Shown here: positions 12,701 through 23,992 of the stretch, piece after piece
How the letters are laid out: each line of letters starts with the position of its first letter
Numbering within the stretch: the first letter of the stretch is position 1
Source of the DNA: Scytalidium lignicola
Taxonomy: Eukaryota > Ascomycota > Leotiomycetes
DNA: 64,000 nt
Assembly: GCA_002812745.2 (NCBI GenBank)
Contig: NCSJ02000001.1
Span: forward strand, 186,001 to 250,000
Direction: 5' to 3'
Translations under genes and position numbers: made by a program
The notes under the pieces: model-generated
Told to the model about the DNA's origin: nothing
The model's input: only the letters and a program-made list of their open reading frames with translations
The model's database searches: none

Positions 12701-13549
12701 ACTCGGTCTCGTCTCGTACACACACACGGCGGCATGTCATCCTTAATTATTGCCCGCTGCTTTGCATTTGCCAAAGCTCTGGGGGCTCCTAGACGCGCTC
12801 GACCTGCCCAGGTTCGGAGGTTTCGCTAACCAAAAGACCCAACCCAACTCCAACTTCCAACTCGACTCGACTCTACTCACCACCACTCGACTCTCTCACG
12901 CCTCTCCTCTCTCCTCTCTCTTTGTTCATCCACCACCACCCCCCCAAGCCCTCGGCCCTCCTCAACCAGGCTTGACCCGGAACCCCGTCCTCCGCCTCAT
13001 TCACTCACTCACTCCCTCCCTCCCCCATCCTCTCTCCTTCCACCTCCCAACTACCTGGCCATCGCTCCTCAGCAGCCAAACCCTTGGGCGCGTGTTGAGA
13101 GGATTGCCATTCACGCTCCTTATTTACGTTTGCAGCACATTTTACGGACGATTGACGAATTTCGGCGCTTGCTTTGCTTTGCTTGCTGCACGCATTGGGA
13201 GTTTCGGGGGGGCCATTAACTTGCTACAAGTTTGTCTTGGGACGACACGAGAAATTTGGGAGCCGGTGTTTACCCTCGCTCTGCTGTTCTCTACTCCTCC
13301 TCCTCCTCCTCCCTCTCCTCTCATTGGGACGGCCCCGAACTTTGTCGAACTTCTGGCACGAACCTCTCCTCGAACCTGCTACTCTCTTCCCGTCAAAACA
13401 AAAACAAAGGAAAAAAACAAAACAAAATTACGAAACCCTAATTGGCATGGACCATCATCGACAATGCTCATGACTTATTTGACGACAACGACCATTTTCT
13501 CCGTCTTTTCTTTGCCGGTTCGTGGGTGTGATAGGGGATACGGTGCATC
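6737..13549. other. 6.8-kb gene-free region rich in TACTGTAC-type repeats
   Basis: No open frame here shows family motifs, consistent codon use or splice structure. The longest frames (7203-7664, 9714-10202, 10091-10774, 12750-13553) translate to low-complexity or unpatterned peptides. The stretch looks more GC-rich than the 40-60 kb part of the window. It holds many palindromic GTACAGTAC/TACTGTAC motifs, for example at 6824-6836, 6882-6900, 7204-7221, 8889-8900, 10461-10475, 11489-11501 and 12558-12573. It may be a long regulatory region, or host a non-coding transcript, for the gene at 13550. Confidence 0.5.
12835..13075 (+). promoter_or_regulatory. Pyrimidine-rich promoter/5' leader tract
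   Basis: A ~240-bp CT-rich plus-strand tract with many CTCTCC, CACTCACTC and CTCCCTCCC units. Such tracts are common just upstream of transcription starts in filamentous ascomycetes. It lies about 480-700 bp before the ATG at 13550, so it probably marks the promoter or 5' leader of that gene. Confidence 0.4.
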
Positions 13550-16500
13550 ATGAAGACCATTCCTAGTGTAAGTGGTTCACTTTTTTGTATATATTTTGAA
13601 CAATTGGCCCCCCTGCTGCTCTTCTTTCCAACATGGCCAGATTCGACCCCCATCAAACGTACACATACACACACCTGGGTCGACGAGGCTGCTATTTATC
13701 ATCGAATCCGTATTCTCTTCCCCACAATTGGATAACTGACCTTGGTGGTTTTGTAGCTTGTTGCGTCGAGTACAGTCGGCATTGCTACCGCCGGACTGGC
13801 ATTGGGCAAGCCAGATCGTTCTTCCCCTATACAATCTTCCTCGAAGAGGAGAAAAACCGTCAGCGGCGCCAATCCTACTAATATCGAGGCCCAACATGCT
13901 AGAGAGAAGGCCAGTCTCTTTACTCGTCCTGGCACGAGCTCGAATGTCATCTCACGCGACACCAGCCTATCTCGACCCACACCAGTAGGCCCTTTACCCG
14001 ATGCTCAGCCTCTACGTCCGACAACTGCGAATCCCATACCTTCTTCCAATGCGAGATATGAATCCCCAAGTAGCAGCACGCGGCGGAGATTGTCGGTGAT
14101 ACGATTGGGGGGGGNATAAGTTGGCATCGACCCCGGAATACAATGTCGAGGAGCCGCTGAGAAGGGATTCTATATCATCGCGAGGTTCCTGGATTAGGCG
14201 ATTGTCAATCATCTCCCTCTCTCAGAATACCAGTCCTAGGTCGAGCGTTGGGCCAGACTCCCCATCGATCACATTCTCTAATGGTTCACGAGCTCCAATT
14301 CTCCCTGGTTCACCAGGAATCACCTCAGCGCAATTACCGCCGAATAAGCTTGTGAAACGTGCTCCTTCCAGCCGCAATCGTAGCGGCACTGTGGTTATCA
14401 ATCAGGAACCCCGGCCTGTCTTCCGTAGACCTGCGACTAGTCACCAGCGGAGAGCTACGCTTCAGCAGTGCGCTGAAGAATCGACACCGCCACTCCCCGA
14501 TCTGCTCCCCGTGCCACCACCCCGAAATCAGACTAAGCGACAGACGCCACCCAGCGAAACACCCTCAGAACCCAGGACGTCATGGATACCATTCTTTCAG
14601 TCCCGTCCTACTAAGCTTACAAAGGATAAAGGGTCGGCGAAGTCAGGTGAAGGGGGAGCTCAAGGGTTCCAGCCAACATCAAGGCGTGTGACACTACTAG
14701 ATGACGACGTTACAGGTCCTACACTGCTGAAGCCAAGGATGATAAGTACGATAAGAGAGACGGAGAAGTCAAACTTTGACGAGGCTAGTCTACCGTTTGA
14801 GGATGAAGAAATGGAGGAGGCGGAGGCAGGTGATCCTAATGAGAATAAACAGCCAACTCCGGAGGTTACCTCCTTTGACGAACAGCAAAAACGGCCACGG
14901 CGGTCACTCTCCTTTCATTTCAGCCAGCCAACTACGTGGATTGCAAGATCGGGCAGTTTGAGGGTCGAGAAAAGGGCGATAGAGGGGAGAAGCGGCGGTA
15001 AACGTAATTCGTCTGCACCGATCTCAACGCTACCTGGGCGGAATGTTCTTTCTGCACACGGCCCCAAACACCATCCTCCTCTAGAAGTCAAAGTCTTCCA
15101 GGACACTGCAAGTTTTGCTTCTCGTCCAGACCCTTCTCGCCCTGAATCTAACGACTCTATGCGACGTTCCACGTTCCAGTCACGTCCACGCAATCTCTCA
15201 TCCCCGCTACCTCCCCTCACACGCCTTTCTAGCTTTAATGTTGACCTTGCTCGCCTTGGCCTGCCTTCTCCTTCATCACCTGCTCCTCAACGCAGTCCTA
15301 GTTCTCCATTACCACAAGGCCACGCACGTACATCATCTGTCTCTTCAGCAGGTTACATTTCGCCCACCACAACTTCATACTTTGGCTCTATCAATTCCAA
15401 ACCACGCACTTCAGACATTGCTGACCGTACTTCTACATTGATTGGCTCCGATAGCGACACTCGAGGCTTCACTACTGGAGACGAAGATGAAATGGATTTA
15501 CAAAGTGACACAGTTTACGACTCTATTCGAACTGGCGCGACTAGCAGTATTCGCTCTTACACTACCCCACTTGAATCGATGTTTGACGACTCTCCTCAAA
15601 GCGCTAATAGCAACAACGCGAAGAGCAAACGACTTTCAGTTCACGAGCTTGTTGGAGGGCAGTTCCACGAAGGCAACAAGATCGTCGAAGAGGATGAAGA
15701 CATGTCTACACCGGTGAAAGGGTCACGTTCTTTGCAGGACGGCGTGGAAACACCTATACGAAGCAAACCTGACATTTCCGTAGATACGGACTTTGAATCT
15801 ACACCAAAGTTCTTTATTTCCACGAAGGATTACAGTCGTCTATCTCTTGATGACGAAGAAGACGAAGATTGGACCAGAGATGATGAGAATATGGATATCA
15901 TGGCCCTCTCGCCACCTTCTAACTCCATAAACCTTCGACGAGCTAGCCCGAGTTTACGTACCGCCCTTGCAGATGTTACACACACTAGCTCAACCAATGG
16001 AAAATCTGCACCAACCTCCGAGCGTCCAAAGAGTAACCTGTTCGACTGGTCCGAGCCTTCAATTGTTGAAAAGATGGACCACAAGGGAAATATGACTCGA
16101 CCAAGGACTGCCTATTCTAATCAGGTAACTGATGGTCGTGGTGGTCGTGCTGTTGGACGGAAAGGACCGAGCGCTCTCCATATCAGAAGTCAAAGCGTCC
16201 CAGTTGTACCGGATGGTGCAGGTCATCGTGAGCATCTTACACCTAAGTTTGGTACATGGGGTCTGGGAGCGAAGGGCGTGAGTGAGGATTGGGATGGCGA
16301 TTTCGAATTCGATAATAGTGACTCAGAGACTGGAGATGTTAAGGATACAAAGAAGGATAACAAGAACTCCATGGTTGTTCCTTTAGCAATCCAAGAAAGC
16401 CAAGCGAATGTGGTTGGCCATGTCGGCCAGATTCGGGAATTCTGTTTACTGGTTGAGGATCTGAAGAGATTACGAATTCTAGGTCGGGAGAAGGAATTGC

Positions 16501-17294
16501 TAGACGGCACTGCGGCTCCTCTGTGGAAGGAAGCTGAGGGCATCATTGCTTTAGCAGTCCCCGACGAAGAAGATCTAACGCTTTCTGCACCACGATCGCC
16601 ATCCGTGACTAGGTACGACTACGAAGGAGATGAGAAACTCTCACAACGAAACCTTTGGGGTAGTGATACATTAAAGTCGGACAACTCAGTTGAAGCAGAA
16701 ATTCGCAATTATGCTACTACATCTGCCTATGACACTGGCACAGTACGACGACGACACTCGGTTTTTTCTCCAGAGGATGACATCTTTGGAACTGGGGCAG
16801 CAGCAGCAGCAACACCAGCAGCTGACAATGTCTCCATAAGTGAAAGCCTCACAGTCCCAGCCTCATCTCGTTCGTCAACCAAGAATTCATCAACTGAAGT
16901 TGCTCGTTCGGTTATGGAAACTATGCATCAATATCGGTCTGCATCAGATCCGATGCTTTCAGAGCTCACGTCTCAATCTGCAAATAAGATGCCCTTTGAT
17001 ACCACGAGCTTGCGAGATCTTGTCCATCGTGCAAGTGTACTGACTCGTACACTTGCCGAGCTTATCCGCAAAGCTGATGGTACGCCACAGTCCCCAGACC
17101 CAGTACCACAGCGAGAGTCCAGTCCAGCATTCACACGAGTCTTCGCCGACCCGATGATAATGACCCAAATGACGATGCCGTCAAGGCAACAACAAATCCC
17201 TAGAAGCCAGAGCAACAACTCTGTTCTCAGTGGCTCGATAGACGCCTCTCCAAGAAGGCTGGCTCAGCATATCCATATGATGGCCGTTAGCTGA
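13550..17294 (+). CDS. Large Ser-rich, mostly disordered protein of unknown function (two exons)
   Basis: I do not recognise the family. Exon 1 is 13550-13567 (MKTIPS). An intron (13568-13756, gtaagt...ttgtag) with a CTGAC branch-like site follows, then exon 2 runs from 13757 to TGA at 17294. Exon 2 is interrupted only by an N at 14115 after a G-run. Omitting it restores one frame across the TAA otherwise read at 14116-14118, for a product of about 1184 residues. The start is chosen because exon 1 splices in phase to a short hydrophobic segment (LVASSTVGIATAGLALG, ~7-23). The rest is dominated by Ser/Thr/Pro/Arg low complexity with acidic patches (DDEEDEDW), an Ala run (GAAAAATPAAD) and RRxS sites that suggest phosphorylation. 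A predicted helical block around ~775-820 (LLVEDLKRLRILGREKELLDG) and one near the C-terminus (LRDLVHRASVLTRTLAELIRK) are the likely conserved parts. A signalling or scaffold role is only a guess. Confidence 0.75.
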
Positions 17295-18912
17295 AGCCCT
17301 GTTCTTATAGTTCGCATAATCAATACTTGTATACGTGTGGTTTCTTTTTACTGTGTTTTACCTGTTCGGTTCTTGCATAGCGACGGTTTCTATTTTCACA
17401 TCTGGCCTGTCTGCCAACGGCTGTGAATGCATGGCACTCCAAGTCTAGATATCAGCATCGGCTCTTTGCGGTTTACGGGATCCCTCTATACTACATTATG
17501 CATTTTAAATGCTTCGACCCCCTCTTCACCCGAGTTCCTCCAAAAAGAGGCTGTTAGAAGGTGTTGAAGGCTTTTCGTTTTTCTCGGCTAAAAGGAAGAG
17601 GTTGCTGCATCTGAACAGAGGCTTACGAAAAGTCAAGAAAGAGAAGAAAAAAACACGTGTAATGCTTGCAATGACGTCTATAATTGTGTTTTGTTCTTTT
17701 GAGGCCTGCTTTTTCTCTCTCGGTTAGTCTTTTTGACTTTGAGGCCATATTCATCAGGCCAGCTCCGTTGTTCTTCGATTCTAGACGGGATGGAACTGAA
17801 GCAAAGAAGGCAGGCAGGAGTTTTTTTNCTCTGGTTTTTTTTTTTCTCTTTCCTAAAAGATAAGACGGGAATGAGATAAGCAGGTTTTGTATTCTCTCAT
17901 TTGTGATTAATGTTTTATGGTTGGGTTGGGTTCGAGGGAGAGATGAGGCAAGGGAAGGGAGGAAGGAAGGGAGGGGGAGATTGCATAGTGAGGGACATGA
18001 GCATCTAGCTTTTCTTCTTTCATTCTCCCCTTCTTCTCCTGCTCGACAGAGTCGCAGGGTTGCTCTTTAATTGGGGCGAACAACAAAGAAGGGAAGATTT
18101 GAGATAAAGGGCCTACTTTCGCCAATGGTGTTTTTCACAATACCGTTTTCCGGTCGAATTGTTTTTCATTTTTTTCATTTTCATGGGAATGGGAAACAAA
18201 AAGCCTTTTTTTTNGTGGAGGGAGGGGTGTTGGTTTCTCCTTTTGTTTGTTTGCTTCTTTCCTTTGTTCCTCCATTGTTTCCTTCCTTCCTTTCTTTCTT
18301 CAGAAACGCATGGGGTGTGCTGGGATGGAAAGCATATTATTATATTGGGGAACACAATGCCGAATGCTGAATGCTGAATACGGGAATGCTAAATGCTAAA
18401 TGCAAAGCGAAGAGCGGGAGGGGGAAACTTTTGGGCCTTCCCCCAAGAAGAAAAAAANGAAAGCCCAATTGAGAGAGCTGTGTTATTTATTACCGGCCGG
18501 GNCTTTCCTTTTTTGTTTTTACGTGTAATGATCAGATTAGGAATATGAAGTCATGGCTTCACGCTAGGAAAAAAAATCTGCCTTCCATATTTTTGATTGT
18601 GATAAATGGAGCGATGTTGTAAGATTGTACAGTACAGTACTGAGGTGATTACTGTTAGTGTAGTGTAGTGGGTTGTTTGTTTATTTGCTTTGCCGTTGAA
18701 CCGGACAAACAACGACAACGGGTAGATGCGCCCACGTGGGACTTTTGAGAAAGCGATGCAGTGGTCCAGTGGGGCACAAGTTAAGTTACTTGTTACAAAG
18801 TGGATATCTGGCGCAGAAAAGAAAGAAGCCATTGCCCTATTTGTTTGTACAGTATGGAGGAAAACTCTAGGACCGTAAAAAGAGACAATTGTGGATAAGA
18901 CCGTTTACTTTT

Positions 18913-18955
18913 TACTGTGTACTGTGCTGTACTGTACTGTACTGTACTGTATTGT
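18913..18955. repeat. TGTAC/ACTGT microsatellite
   Basis: A ~43-bp run of ACTGT units (TGTACTGTACTGTACTGTAC core), the longest member of the TACTGTAC-type motif field that spans 6.8-19 kb. Confidence 0.8.
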
Positions 18956-19088
18956 GCTTTCCGTTTTTAGATAAGATGGCATCATGCATGGCGTGTCTCT
19001 TTTACGAGGCTTTTTCAATGGTTGATATCCACTTTTCGGCCATTGGGATTGGGATGAATTGGGAGTGTTTAGGGAAGAGAAGTATTGG

Positions 19089-19114
19089 TTAGCTAGCTAG
19101 CTAGCTAGATAGCT
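19089..19114. repeat. (AGCT) simple repeat
   Basis: Short tetranucleotide array of AGCTAGCT units, then AGATAGCT. No coding content. Confidence 0.8.
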
Positions 19115-19795
19115 GATTACTTCCATTGTGGGGGGGTTTTTCTGGTGCCGTTGATGGGTTTGGAGAGGAGGGAATGTGTTTGTTCAACGGTTTTCACGGG
19201 ATTGATGCTCTTTGGTTGGACTGTCAGGGGATACAGGTTGGGGGAAATGTAAACAGACTGTTACAGGAGCTTGTGCATATTTTATTTTGTGTTTCCTTAT
19301 TGAGAGAATGGAACAAACATGACGAGTTGACATGCACAACCTAAAGTAGAAGTTTGTTGAATTTAAATCGATAGTGCGAAAGCCGTCTGTCTGGTGGCGG
19401 TGGGAAATAGTTGATCCGGGATCTGGAATCTTATCTATCGCCGATTTCCTTTTTTTGGAGACCGATCACCACTTCTTGACAGGTGTCAGGTTGGATTGAT
19501 ATATGTTAGGAAGGATATCGAGCACGTCTAGAAACAATCTATTACTGAGCTGGTGAATGTTGAACTGAGAGAATCAATAAAAACAGCTCTGGATGGCTGC
19601 ATCCGATACAGACCCGCCGATGATGATAGGGTTGTGGTGGTTCATGCATGTTGTGATATCGCTCTTGGCTCTGGCTGAGGGGCGCAATACCACCTCGTGT
19701 GCCCATTTCGAAGAATTAATTAGTCGGATAAAACAGAGACAATCGAGTTAACTTGGTGTATCTCCATATCTGCGCGCTCTTTCGGTCCTTTCCCT

Positions 19796-19870
19796 TCTTG
19801 TCCATTTCGCTCCACTCTCTTCTCTCCTCTCCTCTCTCCCACCCTTCTACTGTACGCTCCATATATAAAG
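19796..19870 (+). promoter_or_regulatory. Core promoter of the AA12-like gene
   Basis: A CT-rich tract (about 19796-19850) is followed by TATATAAAG at 19862-19870, about 75 bp upstream of the ATG at 19943. Spacing and order fit a fungal TATA promoter. Confidence 0.5.
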
Positions 19871-19942
19871 CGGTGGCATTTCCGTACTTATTCCGTAATC
19901 CAATCCAACCTTTTCGCGGAAACCCATCCAGAAATACCCACC

Positions 19943-21632
19943 ATGAAGTTTACAAGCAGAGGCCTTGAGCTGGTGCTCGGCCTGGGAGCAGCAAGTCTGG
20001 TGGTGCACACAGCTGCTACGGCGGCCGACGATTCGAAATGCCCCGCCTTGACGACTTCATACCCCGCCCCGGTTTCCAGCGACGGATGGCAGTACCAGCT
20101 GGTGGCCAACAATCTCACCACGCCCCGTGGCATCGCATTCGATAGCAATGGTGGATTGCTCGTGGTTCAACAGGGACACGGAATTGTCCATTTGCAATTC
20201 ACTGATGGGGGAAGTACTTGCGTCGGTCTGGCGAAGAAGACTTATCTGATCAATTCAACTGATGTACGGGGATTTTTTTCTTCCTTTCTTCGTTTTCATT
20301 TTCATCTTCATGAGATCCTTGGACTTGATCTGTTTGATGCTAAATTATAATTAAAAAAAAAGTGATAATCATCTAATTGCTCTCTAGTTAACTCATGGAA
20401 TTGCTCTATCGAATGATGGAAACACTCTCTATGCCTCATCCTGGGAAGCCGTTTACGCCTGGTCCTACAATGCCAAGGACGTAACTGTCAGCGCAGAAAA
20501 CCGCACTGTCATTAATGGCATGAGCAATGTCGACCATACCACGCGGACACTATTGATGTCCCAGACTGAACCGGGAATGCTTGTGGTCTCTCGTGGAGGC
20601 AGTGAGAATGTTGACCCCGACGCCGCGATCCTGAGCTCTGGACATTCCCAGATCAAGGCATTTGACGTTAGCAATCTAACCTCATCTTCATCGCCCTACA
20701 ACTTCGATACGGCCGGACGGTTACTAGGATGGGGTCTGCGCAACTCTGTCGGCGTAGGAGAAGAACCAACTACCGGCGGTATCTACAGCGTCGAAAATTC
20801 TGTTGACCAAATTGAGCGAAACGGTGTTGATATCCACCAGGATAATCCAGGTGAAGAAATGAACTACCACGGTTTCCTCAATGGCTCAACTGAGAACCAA
20901 GGTGGAAACTACGGCTTCCCAACCTGTTTCGCCGTCTGGGGCACGAGTGGTCTAGGGGGTCTGACTGTGGGAGAACAGTTCTCCATGGACCCCAACAGCA
21001 CCCTGAATGATACCACTTGTGCCACACAATTCGTTCCTCCGCGATTGACTTTCGAGGCACACATGGCTCCCCTGGATATAAAATTCTTGTCAAATGGTAC
21101 GGAAGCTTTCGTCACCTTCCATGGAAGCTGGTAAGTTCCACCACCCACACCCCTTTTCCCTCGATTTTCCACCTTCTCATAGAAATTTCCACCATAAAAA
21201 CCCCCTTCTCTCAATCCGAGCTGTAGCTAATACCAATCAAGGGACCGCAACTCTCCAGTAGGCTACAAAATCTCCACCGTCGCCTTTGCCAATGGTTCCC
21301 CGGTTCCAGCAGCAAGCAGCACAGACGGAACCAGGGATATCTTCACCAACGCCGACAATTCTAACTGCCCTGGCCAATGCTTCCGTCCCGTTGCACTGGC
21401 ATTCGATACCCAAGGAAGACTTTTCGTGAGCTCCGATGCCACGGGGGAGGTTTATATATTGGTGCACACCGGAAACTCGACTAGGAGCACAACCACAACC
21501 ACAAGCACCTCTAGTAGCAGCAGCAGCACTTCCACCGGTCATTCTGGCGACGCAGCTTCTACTTCGGCGTCGAGGACGAATGTGGTTTTGTTGGGTGTGA
21601 TTACGTCTCTTGTTGCATTTGCCTTCTTGTAA
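19943..21632 (+). CDS. Secreted, GPI-anchored PQQ-type pyranose/sorbosone dehydrogenase-like protein (AA12-like)
   Basis: Three exons (19943-20263, 20388-21130, 21242-21632) give a 484-residue protein. Introns are GT-AG and join in phase; the last one splits the Trp codon of HGSWDRNSPVGY. An N-terminal signal peptide (MKFTSRGLELVLGLGAASLV) precedes a six-bladed beta-propeller of the soluble quinoprotein glucose/sorbosone dehydrogenase type. Family signatures visible are TTPRGIAFDSNGGLLVVQQG, LTHGIALSNDGNTLYASSW, WGLRNSVGVGEEPTTGGIY, DIHQDNPGEEMNYHGF and a C-terminal VALAFDTQGRLFVSSDATGE. Several N-glycosylation sequons occur. A Thr/Ser-rich stalk and a hydrophobic tail (VVLLGVITSLVAFAFL) ending at the stop indicate a GPI anchor, so the enzyme is probably cell-surface bound. 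AA12 enzymes oxidise sugars using pyrroloquinoline quinone. Substrate and PQQ use are inferred, not shown. Confidence 0.85.
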
Positions 21633-22155
21633 AAGAGGAGCCTCTTTGCCCTTTCCCCCCTGCCCCATTTTTCTTGATGATATTATTTTGGGTTAATGAG
21701 ATCATGATTTTTACGAAAAATGGGAAACATCTTGGAGGACTTTTATGTCGTGATGGGATTAGAAGACGGTGGTTTTTCTACGCGGACTTTTAGTAAACTT
21801 GTCACATTTTAAAAAGACTAAAATATATGGATGATATCTTTTTTCAAATTTTCTTGCTTTTCTTTCAATGTTCTACATCTACATTTGACTTTCATGACAC
21901 AAAAAGCTCTTTCATCCCCCTCTCATTTCCACACCAAAGTTATATGACAAAAAGGAGGCATAGTATATATCAATTACAAAATTTCGGAGTTGAACATAAA
22001 AAAAAAANGGTATTGTTTCTCCTCCACTTCACTGATATCGAGAAAAATAAAATAAAAANTAAAAANCGCCGTCCATGTCAGGAAGAGAAAAACAAGGAAC
22101 CCACCCCAAAAAATACCAAACCACCAACCATCAACCAACCAACCAACCACTAGGG
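21633..22155. other. Convergent intergenic spacer
   Basis: AT-rich 3' flanks of two convergent genes, with N characters after A-runs near 22008, 22060 and 22067. No gene seen. Confidence 0.5.
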
Positions 22156-23060
22156 CTATTTCTGGAAAAGAGCATACGTATTATTCGTCCCGTTTGCCGG
22201 ATCCAGCTTCGACCCAGGATCACCATGTTCCAACCAACAATTCCCTGGAGCCGTCGTGGCCGTCACCAGGTACGCGATGTAGGTGCAGTTCTGGTTCCCG
22301 TTCCAGAAGTTGTACGCCGCGCAGGCGTTGATGCAGTCTTCGAGCGTGTAGGTGAGCACTTGCATGATGTTTTGGCTGTTGGTGTAGTCGACGTTGCATT
22401 CTATCAGGAAGGTCTGCGAGTTGTCGGAGTAGAGGGTTGGGCGGAAGATGGAGTTGTCGGAGCGGGGACAGCTGGTTTGGGGGACTGGGGTTGGGGTTGC
22501 GGTGGAGGAGGAGGAAGTGGAGGAGGTGGAAGTGGAGGTTGTGTTGGAGGAGGTGCTATTGCAGGCGCTGTGGAGTAGGTAAGGCTCCTAGGTTAGTGGA
22601 TTTGCTTTCTAGAATTATGTTGTGAGGGTTTTTGGGAGAATCTAACTCACGTTATGGGAGGAGCAGCAGGAGGAGGAGAGGTAATACTCTTGCTGCTGTT
22701 ATTATGAGCCTTGGTTCCTAACGCTGCGCCTACGGAGCCTCCAATTGCTGCGGCAAATAAGGCTATCAAGCCAATTACCATTGCCCAGAATGTTGTTCGT
22801 CGCAAGACAATGACAGAACGGTCTCCTGTCTTTTCTGGAATATCTGGAAGATCTGACGTCTCAGAATAAGGTCCCTGGATCAATGGCTTTGTAGCTGGCG
22901 GTGGTGGTTGTTGGTAGTATTCTGGACCATCGCTATAGGTAAATACTTGCGGTGCATTGTTGGAGTCCTGGCAGCACGAACGAACCGTTAGCCATGGTAC
23001 GATTTTTTTTTTCTCTCTTGAAGGAGCTTTGCTCGAATCTCATCTAACACTTACCGCCAT
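22156..23060 (-). CDS. Single-pass membrane protein with Cys-rich (PAN/Apple-like) ectodomain, unknown function
   Basis: Three exons on the minus strand (23055-23060, 22651-22967, 22156-22567) give 244 residues. The first exon encodes only Met-Ala; its GTAAG donor and the CAG acceptor join in frame to DSNNAPQVFTYSDGPEYYQQ. The cytosolic N-terminus is Pro/Gln-rich. One transmembrane segment follows (TTFWAMVIGLIALFAAAIGG, ~65-85). Outside lie a Thr/Ser/Pro-rich glycosylatable linker and a domain with at least five cysteines, including TLEDCINACAAYN and NCTYIAYL...NCWLE. That pattern resembles the PAN/Apple-type modules common in fungal surface proteins of this layout. Ligand and role are unknown. 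The long open frame on the opposite strand here is a shadow. Neighbour promoters diverge at 23.1-24.0 kb. Confidence 0.75.
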
Positions 23061-23992
23061 GTGAACAAAACGAATAATAGTAATAAAAGAGTAGCTATAG
23101 ATCCCGATGCATCTACTTGGCCAAAATTATGTCAAGGTTGGTTGAAAGACAACGGTTCTCTAGAGTGCGGGACTCTAGAGCAGAGTCGAATGGCCAACAT
23201 CGCTGGCAAAAAGCCTAGCAGCTCAGCTGTCATCCTGAATCAAGGGGCAGCGTCTCAAGTGCGGTCCATTCAACAATAGATTCACAGGTCCAAAAGGAGT
23301 TGCTGTGCCTCTTCTTCACGTAACGCCACTGGTACAGGAAATCGGCGGTGGCACAGTGAGCGAACGGCCCAAAATGGAAGTTTTGCGTCGCAAGGCTACC
23401 AAGCAGGGGGCGGCTGGAGCCGCCGGCCAGAACGAACGTCGATGCTTGGCCAATTGGAGGGCGGGATTGATGCTTATCCAAGAGGGCGGTTTTGGCGTGT
23501 GATTGGTCAGACCGAAGAGGAAAGGAGCAGACTGAATGAAGCAGATCAAGGCTTAATAATCTTAATAATCTACTGTACATAAGCACAACATATCGATATC
23601 CAGTTACCACGAAATACATCAATTTACTGGTTCATGGTTATCCTTAATAAGCTATATCCAGATTACTCAATACGACCGGTAGTACAAAGGCCCAAAGGTA
23701 CTTCCGTAGCGTGGCAAGGGCAAAATATGATAGCGGACGTAAGGGATGCAGAGGTACATAGAGTAATCTGCTGGTGGCTACGATTACATAGTAAGATTAT
23801 ACGAGCAACATTTACGAGCAGCATTGACAATGCCTGGTGTCCTCTTCTTTATCATAAGTGTATCTTTTTCTTTGTTCCTTTTTCCTTTCTCTTTTCTCCT
23901 GAATATTGGGTAGACAATCTCGTGTCTACTTTTTGTCATCATCTATCTTTCTTGATCGTTTTCCATCTATAATTACCATAGATTGTGCTACT
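23061..23992. other. Divergent intergenic region
   Basis: Between the membrane protein (minus) and the decarboxylase-like gene (plus), so it should hold two promoters. A single TACTGTACAT motif is near 23571. Frames at 23230-23622 and 23305-23502 lack protein features. Confidence 0.45.

Larger units (their letters stand above)
17295..19942. other. Gene-free region with pyrimidine tracts and TACTGTAC repeats
   Basis: 2.6 kb downstream of the large gene with no supported protein. It contains T-runs ending in N (17827, 18214), purine/pyrimidine-biased tracts near 17930-18000 and 18240-18300, and short repeats. GTACAGTACAGTAC lies at 18627-18641. It ends in the promoter of the AA12-like gene. 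Confidence 0.5.

Noticed and set aside
12750..13553. 267-codon Pro/Leu-rich frame before the large gene
   Set aside because: It reads through the CT-rich promoter tract and ends at the real gene's start; typical low-complexity artefact.
22075..22578. 167-codon open frame on the plus strand, Gly/Val-rich
   Set aside because: It is the shadow of the well-supported minus-strand membrane protein exon (Thr/Ser codons read backwards give Gly-rich sequence).
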